Assembly: GCA_905182825.1 (NCBI GenBank)
Contig: CAJJDJ010000139.1
Span: 1 to 10,312 of the forward strand
Direction: 5' to 3'
Length of the DNA: 10,312 nucleotides
Source of the DNA: Thiotrichaceae bacterium UBA7359
GTDB lineage: Bacteria > Pseudomonadota > Gammaproteobacteria > Eutrophobiales > Eutrophobiaceae
This document shows positions 1 through 6,502 of this stretch, piece by piece. The number at the start of each line of letters is the position of its first letter. The stretch's first letter is position 1. The position numbers and the translations under genes are program-made. Below the pieces are notes generated by a model, which did no database searches, was not told the origin of the DNA, and worked only from the letters and a program-made list of their open reading frames with translations.

Positions 1-2
1 CG

Positions 3-743
3 CTCAATAATGATATCAATATGCTAATCATCACTGGTCCCAATATGGGTGGTAAATCGACTTACATGCGACAAACCGCTTTAATTGTAATTCTTGCTCA
101 CATAGGTAGTTATGTTCCTGCATTAAAGGCTGTCATTGGTCCTATTGATAAACTATTCACTCGTATTGGCGCATCTGATGACCTCAGCAGCGGTCGCTCA
201 ACTTTTATGGTTGAAATGACTGAGACCGCCAATATATTAAATAATGCTACCCGAAATAGTCTGGTATTGATGGATGAGATTGGTCGCGGCACAAGTACTT
301 ATGATGGACTGGCATTAGCTTGGGCTTGTGCTTTACATCTCGCAAAAGTAACTCAATCTTATACGCTATTTGCTACACATTATTTTGAACTCACCGTATT
401 ACCAGAGCATAACGATAATGTTAAAAATATACATATGGACGTCGTTGAGCATGGTGATGAGATAGTTTTATTACATTCCGTTAAACATGGTCCGGCAAAT
501 CAAAGTTATGGAATTCAAGTGGCTTCTCTCGCAGGCATACCTAAAAGCGTTATCAAGGATGCAAAAAATCGTTTACATGAAATTGAATCACAGACACCCG
601 TTGTTAAGATTGAAAAATCAAAAACTAATTCATTTAATACCGACTCTATTTTAGAAAAAATAAGAATGATTGATCCAGATATTACCAACCCTAAACAAGC
701 ACTAGCATTATTGTATGAACTACAAGCAATGCTGGATTCTTAA
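3..743 (+). CDS. mutS: DNA mismatch repair protein MutS, 3' part (5' truncated by window edge)
   Basis: MutS recognises mismatches and insertion/deletion loops and uses ATP to recruit MutL in methyl-directed repair. Only the C-terminal ~247 residues are here. The frame is open from base 3 with no start, so the gene begins outside the window. Counting from the ATG at base 21, which is internal, the ABC-type ATPase domain has Walker A GPNMGGKST at residues 6-14, the conserved DDLSSGRSTFMVEMTE block at 53-68, Walker B LVLMDE at 81-86, the GRGTSTYDG block at 88-96 and the H-loop FATHYFEL around 117-124. The last ~30 residues (DPDITNPKQALALLYELQ) match the small C-terminal dimer/tetramer-forming domain of E. 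coli MutS. The linker before that tail is short, and I see no clear equivalent of the E. coli beta-clamp-binding QMSLL motif. Identification is essentially certain from the motifs. Confidence 0.97.
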   Translation, partial: LNNDINMLIITGPNMGGKSTYMRQTALIVILAHIGSYVPALKAVIGPIDKLFTRIGASDDLSSGRSTFMVEMTETANILNNATRNSLVLMDEIGRGTSTYDGLALAWACALHLAKVTQSYTLFATHYFELTVLPEHNDNVKNIHMDVVEHGDEIVLLHSVKHGPANQSYGIQVASLAGIPKSVIKDAKNRLHEIESQTPVVKIEKSKTNSFNTDSILEKIRMIDPDITNPKQALALLYELQAMLDS

Positions 744-790
744 TGTGTTTACATGCATTATTGTGAAAATATTATTAATCGACACTGTTC

Positions 791-1600
791 ATGCTAAATC
801 CCTACCGTCTTAAAGAGCTTACCGTATTTAATTTCTGCTATTCATTTAGTAGACTCAAAAGTTTAATGTTTATAATCCCCTATTTTTTATTTTGGTATTT
901 AATGTTCGATAATTTTTTATTGCTAGCAGTGGAATGGCTACAAAGTACAGAGGGCATTATTTTCGTTAGTTGGGCTTCACAAGATGAAAACCTTGCATCG
1001 GAATTATTTATTGATCGTTCTGCAAGTTTGTCAATATACTTACTTGTATCAATAACACTGGCTCCATTATTTATTTTACTTGCGGCTAATAATCAATATT
1101 CTAGTGATATGACCAGTGGAGCATTTCGCTTTTTGTTGATGCGATCAACACGTGCCGAGATATATTTTTCACGGTTTATATCAGTGTCCTTATTAGTCTT
1201 GATATGTACCCTCATAACCTCACTCTGGGCCTCGGCACAAGCATTAATCAATGACGAAGATACGATTGAAGTCATCACTGTCTTTGGGCTGCAAACCTTT
1301 ATACTTGTCTTTATTTACAGCTTGCCATTTATTGCTTTTATGTCGATGATTTCATCATTTGCACGTTCTGGATTAAGTTCACTCTTTTTGGGGATGCTTA
1401 GCTATGCCATTCTGGTAACCATTAGTTTTCAGTTTAAATCAGATATTAGTCAAGCAATCTACATAATACCCAGCGGTCTTAAACCTTACTTAATAGACAT
1501 CAGCACTGGAAATACTTTTATTTTAGTTGCAGCACTATTTGCATATACGTTGTTCTATTTAGTGTCTGGTTGGTATATTTTCAAAAATCGAGATATATAA
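791..1600 (+). CDS. ABC-2 type (NosY-like) transporter permease
   Basis: Inner-membrane permease of 269 residues, probably the channel half of an ABC exporter with the ATPase encoded immediately downstream. Six hydrophobic segments are visible at about residues 24-47, 80-99, 129-151, 163-187, 195-214 and 242-264. Between segments 2 and 3 lies a charged stretch at 104-132 (SSDMTSG, then RSTRAEIYFSRF) that resembles the coupling region of ABC-2/NosY permeases. The start is constrained: an in-frame stop lies at 776-778 and this is the first ATG after it, although no clear Shine-Dalgarno sequence precedes it. The gene follows mutS by 47 bp with no evident terminator, so it may be co-transcribed. 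The substrate cannot be inferred; no NosD, NosL or other copper-assembly gene accompanies it, so a nitrous-oxide-reductase role is not supported. Confidence 0.85.
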   Translation: MLNPYRLKELTVFNFCYSFSRLKSLMFIIPYFLFWYLMFDNFLLLAVEWLQSTEGIIFVSWASQDENLASELFIDRSASLSIYLLVSITLAPLFILLAANNQYSSDMTSGAFRFLLMRSTRAEIYFSRFISVSLLVLICTLITSLWASAQALINDEDTIEVITVFGLQTFILVFIYSLPFIAFMSMISSFARSGLSSLFLGMLSYAILVTISFQFKSDISQAIYIIPSGLKPYLIDISTGNTFILVAALFAYTLFYLVSGWYIFKNRDI

Positions 1601-2530
1601 ATGGGTCACCAAATTAAATGCGTATCATTAACAAAACGATTTCAGAGGATTAATGCTCTCGATGGGCTTGATTTAGAATTAGAGATTAATCAAACCACAG
1701 GAATAGTTGGTCCAAATGGGGCAGGCAAATCAACTTTATTTGCCATACTGTGCGGTTTTATAAGCCCAACTTCAGGTAAAGTTCATGTTCTTGATCACGT
1801 CCCTGATTCAAGTCAGATCAAAGGTAAGCTTTCATTGCTCCCACAAGATGCTTCAATGTTTAAAGGTGTTGATGTAGTGACACAACTTAAACATTACGCA
1901 AAATTACAAAACTTCAATGGGAAAGAAGCTAGTAAAGAAGTTGACCATGTATTATCACTGGTACAAGCAAAAGGTTTTGCAAAACAATTTCCAGAAACAT
2001 TAAGCTTTGGTCAGCGCAAACGAATCATGTTGGCTCAATCCTTGATTGGTAAGCCAGAATTAATATTAATGGATGAGCCAACATCGGGACTCGATCCAAT
2101 TGCTGCAAATGAGGTTAGAAAATTATTACGTGATCTAGGCGATGAATATAGTGTCATCATAAGTTCACATAATTTATCTGAAATTGAAGATATCTGTAGC
2201 GATATTGTTATTTTGGATAAAGGTAAATTAGTAACCCATTCGAGTTTGTCTGAGTTAAAACGTAGCAATAAATGTTTTACTCTAGAACTGGAAACGCCCA
2301 GTCATGTTCATTTAAGCGAATTATTAAACGAAATAAGCGAGATTGGGCGAATAGATAATGACAATGATAATATGAAATCATGGATTATCTACTATGAAAC
2401 AGGATCAGCAGAGCATGTACAAGTAAAGATATTATCTAAACTTGGAGAATTGGGAATTACTATCTCAGAGTTCAAAAAAGGTAAAGCACTGGCTGACGAA
2501 ATATCTCAAATAATAAAAAATAATAATTAA
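1601..2530 (+). CDS. ABC transporter ATP-binding protein (NosF/CcmA-like)
   Basis: Cytoplasmic ATPase of 309 residues that should power the preceding permease. All nucleotide-binding motifs are present: Walker A GPNGAGKST (37-45), Q-loop LLPQD with Q82, signature LSFGQRKR (134-141, a variant of LSGGQ), Walker B LILMDEP (154-160), D-loop SGLD (162-165) and switch histidine H190 in ISSHNLSE. About 95 residues follow the nucleotide-binding domain and form the mixed alpha/beta C-terminal extension usual in ABC-2 ATPases. The ATG abuts the permease stop codon (TAA 1598-1600, ATG 1601-1603) with no base between, which points to translational coupling and matched amounts of the two subunits. The gene is not specifically assignable to a substrate; multidrug, polysaccharide and metal-related exporters all use this type. 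Confidence 0.93.
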   Translation: MGHQIKCVSLTKRFQRINALDGLDLELEINQTTGIVGPNGAGKSTLFAILCGFISPTSGKVHVLDHVPDSSQIKGKLSLLPQDASMFKGVDVVTQLKHYAKLQNFNGKEASKEVDHVLSLVQAKGFAKQFPETLSFGQRKRIMLAQSLIGKPELILMDEPTSGLDPIAANEVRKLLRDLGDEYSVIISSHNLSEIEDICSDIVILDKGKLVTHSSLSELKRSNKCFTLELETPSHVHLSELLNEISEIGRIDNDNDNMKSWIIYYETGSAEHVQVKILSKLGELGITISEFKKGKALADEISQIIKNNN

Positions 2531-2603
2531 ATGGTCTTTTATGAAGGTAAAGATACGAGTATGATCTGTTTCTTTTTAACATTTTAATTTATAGGTAAAT
2601 CTG

Positions 2604-2927
2604 ATGCCATTTGTTGTTATTGAAGGCTGCATTAAATGTAAATACACTGACTGTGTCGAAGTCTGCCCGGTAGATTGCTTCCACGAAGGACCAAATATGC
2701 TGGTTATTGATCCTGATGAATGTATAGATTGCACACTTTGTGAACCAGAATGCCCAGTTGAAGCAATCATGTGTGATGAAGATTTACCTGAAGAAATGCA
2801 TGGGTTTGTAGAATTAAATGTCGAATTGTCAAAAATTTGGCCAGTTATCAATGAAATGAAAACTGCAGCGGAAGATGCTGATAGTTGGAAAGACAAAACT
2901 GATAAATTGGAATACTTAGAACGTTAA
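2604..2927 (+). CDS. fdxA: Seven-iron ferredoxin FdxA ([3Fe-4S][4Fe-4S])
   Basis: Small soluble electron carrier of 107 residues, the same size class as Azotobacter vinelandii ferredoxin I (106 residues), which it resembles along its whole length including the C-terminal LE.LER ending. Cysteines lie at 9, 12, 17, 21, 25, 40, 43, 46, 50 and 57. By analogy with ferredoxin I, C9, C17 and C50 would bind the [3Fe-4S] cluster and C21, C40, C43 and C46 the [4Fe-4S] cluster; C12 and C25 correspond to its free cysteines, while C57 is an additional one. The C-terminal half is strongly acidic. A Shine-Dalgarno-like AGG stands about eight bases before the ATG. In Pseudomonas-type genomes fdxA sits beside mutS; here the ABC transporter pair separates them. 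The physiological redox partner is not evident from the context. Confidence 0.96.
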   Translation: MPFVVIEGCIKCKYTDCVEVCPVDCFHEGPNMLVIDPDECIDCTLCEPECPVEAIMCDEDLPEEMHGFVELNVELSKIWPVINEMKTAAEDADSWKDKTDKLEYLER

Positions 2928-3336
2928 ACAACTGATAGCTAACAGCGATAAAGTTCTTCCATTCCTCTTAATTAAGAATTATCTGATGGTCTGTACTGCC
3001 GTTGTTTATTTCCATACTTTATTAATAAGACATCTAAACAAGTCGAAGCTTTATCTCTAAAAAATGAAACATTTTCTGGCTATGTTAAGTTATTTAAAAG
3101 TTAACAAAAACAATATTTTAGACTAATTGACAAAAGACGGTCGTTTAATGCACTGATTTACTGACAAGGTTTCTAAATGCCAGAATAAAAAAATAGGTGT
3201 GCTGTTTGTTTGCTTTATTTAAAGAGATTAATAGGCATAGTAAAATATGAAGAAATTCACTTAACGCTAAGTAAGTAGCGTGCTAATCTAACATTAGCGG
3301 CACATTAATTAGTGAATAATGGAATAATGATTAGCA
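2928..3336. other. AT-rich non-coding spacer between fdxA and the FHA gene
   Basis: 409 bp without a convincing gene. All frames are broken; the best short frame (ATG at 3064) is 20 codons without a ribosome site. I see no GC-rich stem with a T-run to terminate fdxA. A perfect TTGACA occurs at 3127-3132 but has no acceptable -10 hexamer 16-18 bases downstream. The last 75 bp hold a set of small overlapping inverted repeats, listed separately. Confidence 0.6.
3264..3299 (+). repeat. Overlapping small inverted repeats upstream of the FHA gene
   Basis: ACGCT (3264-3268) pairs with AGCGT (3277-3281), and GCTAAT (3282-3287) pairs perfectly with ATTAGC (3293-3298), giving two adjacent hairpins. 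Alternatively CGCTAA (3265-3270) pairs with TTAGCG (3294-3299), which would exclude both. The set ends 37 bases before the FHA start codon. Stems are only 5-6 bp, so this may be chance; function is unknown. Confidence 0.3.
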
Positions 3337-3987
3337 ATGGCAAAGTTAGTTCTCAGCTTAAACAGCATCATTCAAAGGGAATATGAAATCAATCAGGAAC
3401 GATTAGTCATAGGACGTAAGCCTGACGTCGATATACAAATAGATAGCCTTCAAGTTAGCGGTAAGCATGCCTTAATAATAACCATGCTCAATGACTCATT
3501 TCTGGAAGACCTTGGCAGCACTAATGGTAGCTATGTCAATGGTAAACTTACAAACAAACATGCACTTAAGAATTGCGATGTCATTACAATTGGCAGGCAT
3601 GAGATAACATATATAAATGAACATGCAACTTCTGACGATGATATTTTTGAAAAAACAATAAGTATAAAATCCGACTTAACTAGTGCTGTAGTTGCTTCTG
3701 CAACGACATCAATCGACGTCGGCATGCCATTATGCTGCCTATCAATATTAAATGGACCAAATGCAGGTAAGGAAATGGACTTAAGCAAAGCGTTGATAAC
3801 CTTAGGTAAAAAAGGTTTGCAAGTTGCTGAAATTGCATGTCGTCCTGAGGGCTATTTCCTGACTCAGACTGAGGGTGATAATTTCCTTTTAGTAAACAGT
3901 GAAGAAATTGATGCAAAGGAATATAAACTAAAAGACAGCGATTTGATTGAACTTGCAGGAATTAAGATGCAATTTTTACAAATATGA
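3337..3987 (+). CDS. FHA-domain protein with a second, degenerate FHA-like domain
   Basis: Soluble protein of 216 residues with no signal peptide or membrane segment. Residues ~1-95 form a canonical forkhead-associated domain, a phosphothreonine-binding module: the GR pair at 26-27, SGKH at 41-44, and LGSTNGSYVNG at 59-69 are the conserved phosphopeptide-contact and loop motifs. A Ser/Thr/Asp-rich linker (~96-130) leads to residues ~133-216, where a pattern of short strands with SILNGPNAGKEMDL, then LITLGKKG, looks like a second FHA fold lacking the GR, SxxH and STNG residues, so it probably does not bind phosphopeptide. No Ser/Thr kinase, phosphatase or type VI secretion gene is nearby, so its partner is unknown. 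The start is set by the ATG directly preceding the first strand (AKLVLSL); the purine-rich GGAATAA at 3321-3327 is a weak, distant ribosome site. It sits alone between two non-coding spacers. Confidence 0.85.
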   Translation: MAKLVLSLNSIIQREYEINQERLVIGRKPDVDIQIDSLQVSGKHALIITMLNDSFLEDLGSTNGSYVNGKLTNKHALKNCDVITIGRHEITYINEHATSDDDIFEKTISIKSDLTSAVVASATTSIDVGMPLCCLSILNGPNAGKEMDLSKALITLGKKGLQVAEIACRPEGYFLTQTEGDNFLLVNSEEIDAKEYKLKDSDLIELAGIKMQFLQI

Positions 3988-4021
3988 ATAATAAAGATTA
4001 GTCGAACATGTTACTTACGTA

Positions 4022-4048
4022 GAGGTTAGCTTGGCTTACCTTAGTTTA
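4022..4048 (+). terminator. Possible weak terminator after the FHA gene
   Basis: An imperfect stem of about nine pairs with one T-T mismatch (4022-4030 against 4034-4042; arms around GGTTAGC and GCTTACC, three-base TTG loop) is followed only by a short TTT at 4045-4047. It lies 35 bp after the FHA stop codon. The T-tract is too poor for a confident call. Confidence 0.3.
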
Positions 4049-4069
4049 TACTTCTCAAGGCAGTATAAA
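4045..4069 (+). repeat. 8-bp perfect inverted repeat TTTATACT/AGTATAAA
   Basis: TTTATACT (4045-4052) and AGTATAAA (4062-4069) are perfect reverse complements around a nine-base loop. The stem is AT-rich and there is no T-run after it. The repeat overlaps the preceding candidate terminator at its left end, and its last base is the first base of the ATG of the broken short frame described at 4069-4209. Confidence 0.4.
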
Positions 4070-4209
4070 TGAGTGATATAGACATTAGTGATAAAATATA
4101 AAATGTTCTGGATACTCATAAAAAAAATACTCCATTGATTACCCCAAGAAGCATCTCGGTGAGAGGCAAATTTATCTCAAAAAAACTCTGGTTAGACTCA
4201 AATAATTAA
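4069..4209 (+). pseudogene. Possible remnant of a short gene just upstream of prmB
   Basis: Starting at the ATG at 4069, one frame reads MSDIDISDKI, meets a TAA at 4099-4101, then stays open for 35 further codons (including the peptide ITPRSISVRGKFISKKLW) to a TAA at 4207-4209, five bases before the prmB start. It could be a small gene with one nonsense mutation. However, an open run of 35 codons is not rare even in AT-rich DNA, no ribosome site is clear, and I recognise no family. Treat it as a suggestion only. Confidence 0.2.
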
Positions 4210-4214
4210 ATTTA

Positions 4215-5099
4215 ATGACTCAATCTCTCAGTTTACGTGAATTGATTAAACGTACTGAAAAAAAATTAAAATTAGCCAATCTTCATTTTGGTCATGGTAC
4301 AGATAATGCTCTCGATGAATCATTTTATTTGGTGATGGCAGCTGCAGGTTTGAATTTTGATTGCGCTGAAGAAAAACTGAATAAACCTATTAAGCAAGAA
4401 ATGTTAAATCATATAGAAAAGTTGATTGAGAGACGTGTTCATGAGCGAGTCCCGGTAGCCTACCTTGTTAACCAGGCTTGGTTTGCCGGCCATAAATATT
4501 ATGTGGATGAGCGTGTACTAATACCACGCTCACCTCTTGCTGAAATCATTGCGTCTCAATTTAGACCATGGTTGTCATCTAATAACGTACATTTAATTCT
4601 TGATATAGGCACTGGGAGTGGTTGTATTGCTTGTGCATGCGCATATGCATTTCGGCATGCGGTGGTTGATGCTGTGGATGTGGATGTGGGTGCGATTGAG
4701 GTGGCTAATAAAAATGTTTTGTCTCATGAGCTTGATGGAAGAGTTAATATCATAGAATCTAATTTGTACGAACAGCTTAAAGGTAAAAGATATGATTTAA
4801 TTATTAGCAATCCACCTTATGTTGGTAATGACGAGATGCAGTCACTACCACAAGAGTATTTACAAGAACCTAGACACGCCCTTGAAGCGGCTGATAATGG
4901 TTTGGGATTAGTTGAAAAAATATTAAAACAGGCTTGTAATCATTTAAATGAGAACGGAGTGCTCGTAGTTGAGGTTGGAAACAGCATGGAAAATTTAATT
5001 CAACGTTATCCCAATATACCATTTGTTTGGCTAGAATTTGAAGAGGGAGGACATGGTGTCTTCCTGCTCAATAAATCTAATCTGGAAAAAATAGAATGA
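4215..5099 (+). CDS. prmB: 50S ribosomal protein uL3 N5-glutamine methyltransferase PrmB
   Basis: SAM-dependent methyltransferase of 294 residues that methylates a glutamine side chain of ribosomal protein uL3 (L3). The N-terminal helical substrate-recognition region spans about 1-85. The PrmB-typical block WFAGHKYYVDERVLIPRSP occupies 89-107. The SAM-binding motif I is LDIGTGSGCIA at 129-139, and the catalytic NPPY motif, which contacts the target glutamine amide, is at 199-202 in LIISNPPYVGNDEM. The YLQEPRHALEAADNGLGL stretch (215-232) is also family-typical. The IPRSP sequence and the WFAG block favour PrmB over its paralogue PrmC/HemK. No Shine-Dalgarno sequence is obvious before the ATG, which lies at the end of the 227-bp gap after the FHA gene. 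In Pseudomonas-like genomes prmB stands close to aroC and an MFS gene; here the sox-type group separates them. Confidence 0.95.
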   Translation: MTQSLSLRELIKRTEKKLKLANLHFGHGTDNALDESFYLVMAAAGLNFDCAEEKLNKPIKQEMLNHIEKLIERRVHERVPVAYLVNQAWFAGHKYYVDERVLIPRSPLAEIIASQFRPWLSSNNVHLILDIGTGSGCIACACAYAFRHAVVDAVDVDVGAIEVANKNVLSHELDGRVNIIESNLYEQLKGKRYDLIISNPPYVGNDEMQSLPQEYLQEPRHALEAADNGLGLVEKILKQACNHLNENGVLVVEVGNSMENLIQRYPNIPFVWLEFEEGGHGVFLLNKSNLEKIE

Positions 5100-5123
5100 A
5101 CACATTTATGAACTAGTATTTTT

Positions 5124-5151
5124 TTGAACTTGCCCCATAATAAAAGATAAT
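5124..5151 (+). promoter_or_regulatory. Candidate sigma-70 promoter for the SoxYZ-like carrier gene
   Basis: TTGAAC (5124-5129, five of six consensus bases) and GATAAT (5146-5151, five of six) are separated by 16 bp. Transcription would start near 5157-5159, giving a leader of about ten bases. That leader is short enough that the AAAGG ribosome site (5156-5160) would lie at the extreme 5' end of the message. AT-rich sequence makes chance matches common. Confidence 0.4.
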
Positions 5152-5168
5152 TCATAAAGGTTAAAATT

Positions 5169-6023
5169 ATGAAATATATACCTACCATCAAAGTTCTTTG
5201 GTTTTGTATTAGTGCACTTCTAATGCAGTTCTCTTCCATAGTGTTAGCAGATGTTCAACCTGCTGATCATCGATTGAATGTATCTGATAAGGCATGGGAA
5301 GATAATCTAAGAAAACAAAACTTCCAAAATAGACATATTATTGAAGGTCACGAGCAGAATATACTTGAATTGAAAGCACCCTATACGGCGGAAGATGCTT
5401 CTATAGTTCCTATCTCTGTCCGCACATCGATATTGCAAAGTCCCGAGCGTTATATCAAAAAAATATCTATCTTTGTTGATATGAACCCGATGCCGGTAGT
5501 CGGCTATTTTGATTTCACTCCCGATAGTGGCAAAGCTGATTTAGCGATGCGCATTCGAGTCGAGACTTTTAGTTATGTCCGTGCTGTTGCTGAATTAAAT
5601 ACGGGTGAACTGTATATGACGAAGAGTTTTATTCGTGCAAAAGGGGCGTGTTCAGCACCACCGCCGGCAAGTATGGAAGATTCTAGAAAACTGCTTGGCA
5701 AGATGAAGATGAGAGTGGTGGGTAAAGTAAAGTTTGGGAAACCAAATCTTATGCAAGTGAAAGTGAGGCATCCTAATATCACGGGAATGGCGCCGTTAAA
5801 GATTGGTTCCCGTGTCATTCCTCCAGCTTTTTTTATGGATTCCTTTGAAGTAACTTATAACGATAAGTTAATCGTAAAAGCCTTTTTAACCTTCTCGATC
5901 AGTATGGATCCAGCCATTAGATTTTACTTCATTCCTGAAAAAGAAGGAGTGATGACAGTAAAAGGAACTGATACTAAAAAGAATGCATTTAGCTCAAGTT
6001 ACGAAATAAATATAAGCTCCTGA
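5169..6023 (+). CDS. Fused SoxY-SoxZ-like sulfur carrier protein (quinoprotein-dehydrogenase-associated type)
   Basis: Periplasmic carrier of 284 residues that combines SoxY-like and SoxZ-like domains in one chain. A Sec signal peptide is clear: basic start, hydrophobic core at about 8-22, and likely cleavage after VLA (residue 27). Residues ~35-160 resemble SoxY and end in KGACSAP, where C161 is the only cysteine of the mature protein and the likely sulfur-binding residue. Residues ~178-284 match SoxZ, with the family patterns VKVRHPNITGM, VIPPAFFMDSFEVTYND, AISMDP-like SISMDPAIRFYF and a final strand region. In ordinary Sox systems SoxY and SoxZ are separate and the cysteine sits in a C-terminal GGCGG arm, so the internal motif here is distinctive. 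AAAGG at 5156-5160 is a good ribosome site. Downstream soxC and soxD-like genes suggest that this carrier presents sulfur to that enzyme; this is inference. Some relatives of this fused family accompany PQQ dehydrogenases instead. Confidence 0.85.
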   Translation: MKYIPTIKVLWFCISALLMQFSSIVLADVQPADHRLNVSDKAWEDNLRKQNFQNRHIIEGHEQNILELKAPYTAEDASIVPISVRTSILQSPERYIKKISIFVDMNPMPVVGYFDFTPDSGKADLAMRIRVETFSYVRAVAELNTGELYMTKSFIRAKGACSAPPPASMEDSRKLLGKMKMRVVGKVKFGKPNLMQVKVRHPNITGMAPLKIGSRVIPPAFFMDSFEVTYNDKLIVKAFLTFSISMDPAIRFYFIPEKEGVMTVKGTDTKKNAFSSSYEINISS

Positions 6024-6063
6024 TGTAAGCTTAAAGTCTTGAATATTGACAGATTCTAAAGAA

Positions 6064-6136
6064 TAGGGCCAATTAATAAAATAATGAATTATTATGTAAA
6101 TAGGGCTAGCTCAATTATCGTAGGACGACTCAATTA
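6064..6136 (+). repeat. Three imperfect copies of a TAGGGC...CAATTA element
   Basis: The copies are at 6064-6075 (TAGGGC directly joined to CAATTA), 6101-6117 (TAGGGC, five-base insert, CAATTA) and 6121-6136 (TAGGAC, four-base insert, CAATTA). The last two are nearly in tandem with a 20-bp period and share CTCAATTA. They lie 41-113 bp after the carrier-gene stop. Function is unknown; degraded operator sites or simple chance in AT-rich DNA are both possible. Confidence 0.35.
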
Positions 6137-6491
6137 AAATAGCTAATAAATACAATAACTCTCTCGTTGTGTATATATATAATAATCTTTTGACGGTATT
6201 GTAAGTTTAGATCACCTATAAATATCTTATATATAATTGAAAATATTTTATAAGACTGGTTTGTCCGATGCTTAAAATAATAGTTAATTTAGCTTCAGAA
6301 GTGAGCATTAATTAGTTATGAATAATTTGAATCATATTTGTCCGTTATTTAAAAAATAAGAATTCGTTATCTATGCTTTACAATATGAATATCAGTGAAA
6401 CTGTAAAATAATGTATTTATATTGTTTGAAAAGGTATGTCAGATTCACTCCAGTAATTATCTGGCTACATGTATCAATTATAATCAATAGT

Positions 6492-6499
6492 AAGGTGAG
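6492..6499 (+). promoter_or_regulatory. Strong ribosome binding site of soxC
   Basis: AAGGTGAG ends three bases before the soxC ATG at 6503 and is the best Shine-Dalgarno match in the window. It fixes the soxC start and places a predicted twin-arginine signal at residues 24-25. Confidence 0.7.
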
Positions 6500-6502
6500 T
6501 AA

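Larger units (their letters stand above)
6024..6502. other. AT-rich non-coding spacer between the carrier gene and soxC
   Basis: 479 bp without a credible gene. It holds a 6-bp inverted repeat across the carrier-gene stop (TAAGCT 6013-6018 with AGCTTA 6028-6033, no T-run), three copies of a TAGGGC...CAATTA-like element (separate entry), a 7-bp AT inverted repeat (TCTTATA 6225-6231 with TATAAGA 6249-6255), TTTACA/TGTAAA arms (6377-6382, 6402-6407) and CCAG/CTGG arms (6450-6453, 6461-6464) about 40 bp before soxC. I found no well-spaced sigma-70 promoter here; TTGACG at 6190-6195 has its best TATAAA 21 bp away. Confidence 0.55.

Noticed and set aside
791..2530. nos (nitrous oxide reductase) assembly genes
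   Set aside because: The permease and ATPase resemble NosY and NosF only at the level of the general ABC-2 exporter family; no nosZ, nosD or nosL is adjacent.
2531..2587. 18-codon frame starting right after the ABC ATPase stop
   Set aside because: Although the ATG abuts the TAA as at the permease/ATPase junction, the peptide is very short, has no recognisable feature and runs almost into the fdxA ribosome site.
2576..2896. Long minus-strand open frame opposite fdxA
   Set aside because: It is the antisense shadow of fdxA, whose iron-sulfur motifs are unmistakable; the antisense product is Ser/Thr-rich without any domain. Other minus-strand frames opposite mutS, the ABC genes, the FHA gene, the carrier gene and soxC were dismissed for the same reason.
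6190..6222. Sigma-70 promoter for soxC (TTGACG ... TATAAA)
   Set aside because: The spacing is 21 bp, too long for a normal promoter, and it would leave a leader of more than 250 bases.
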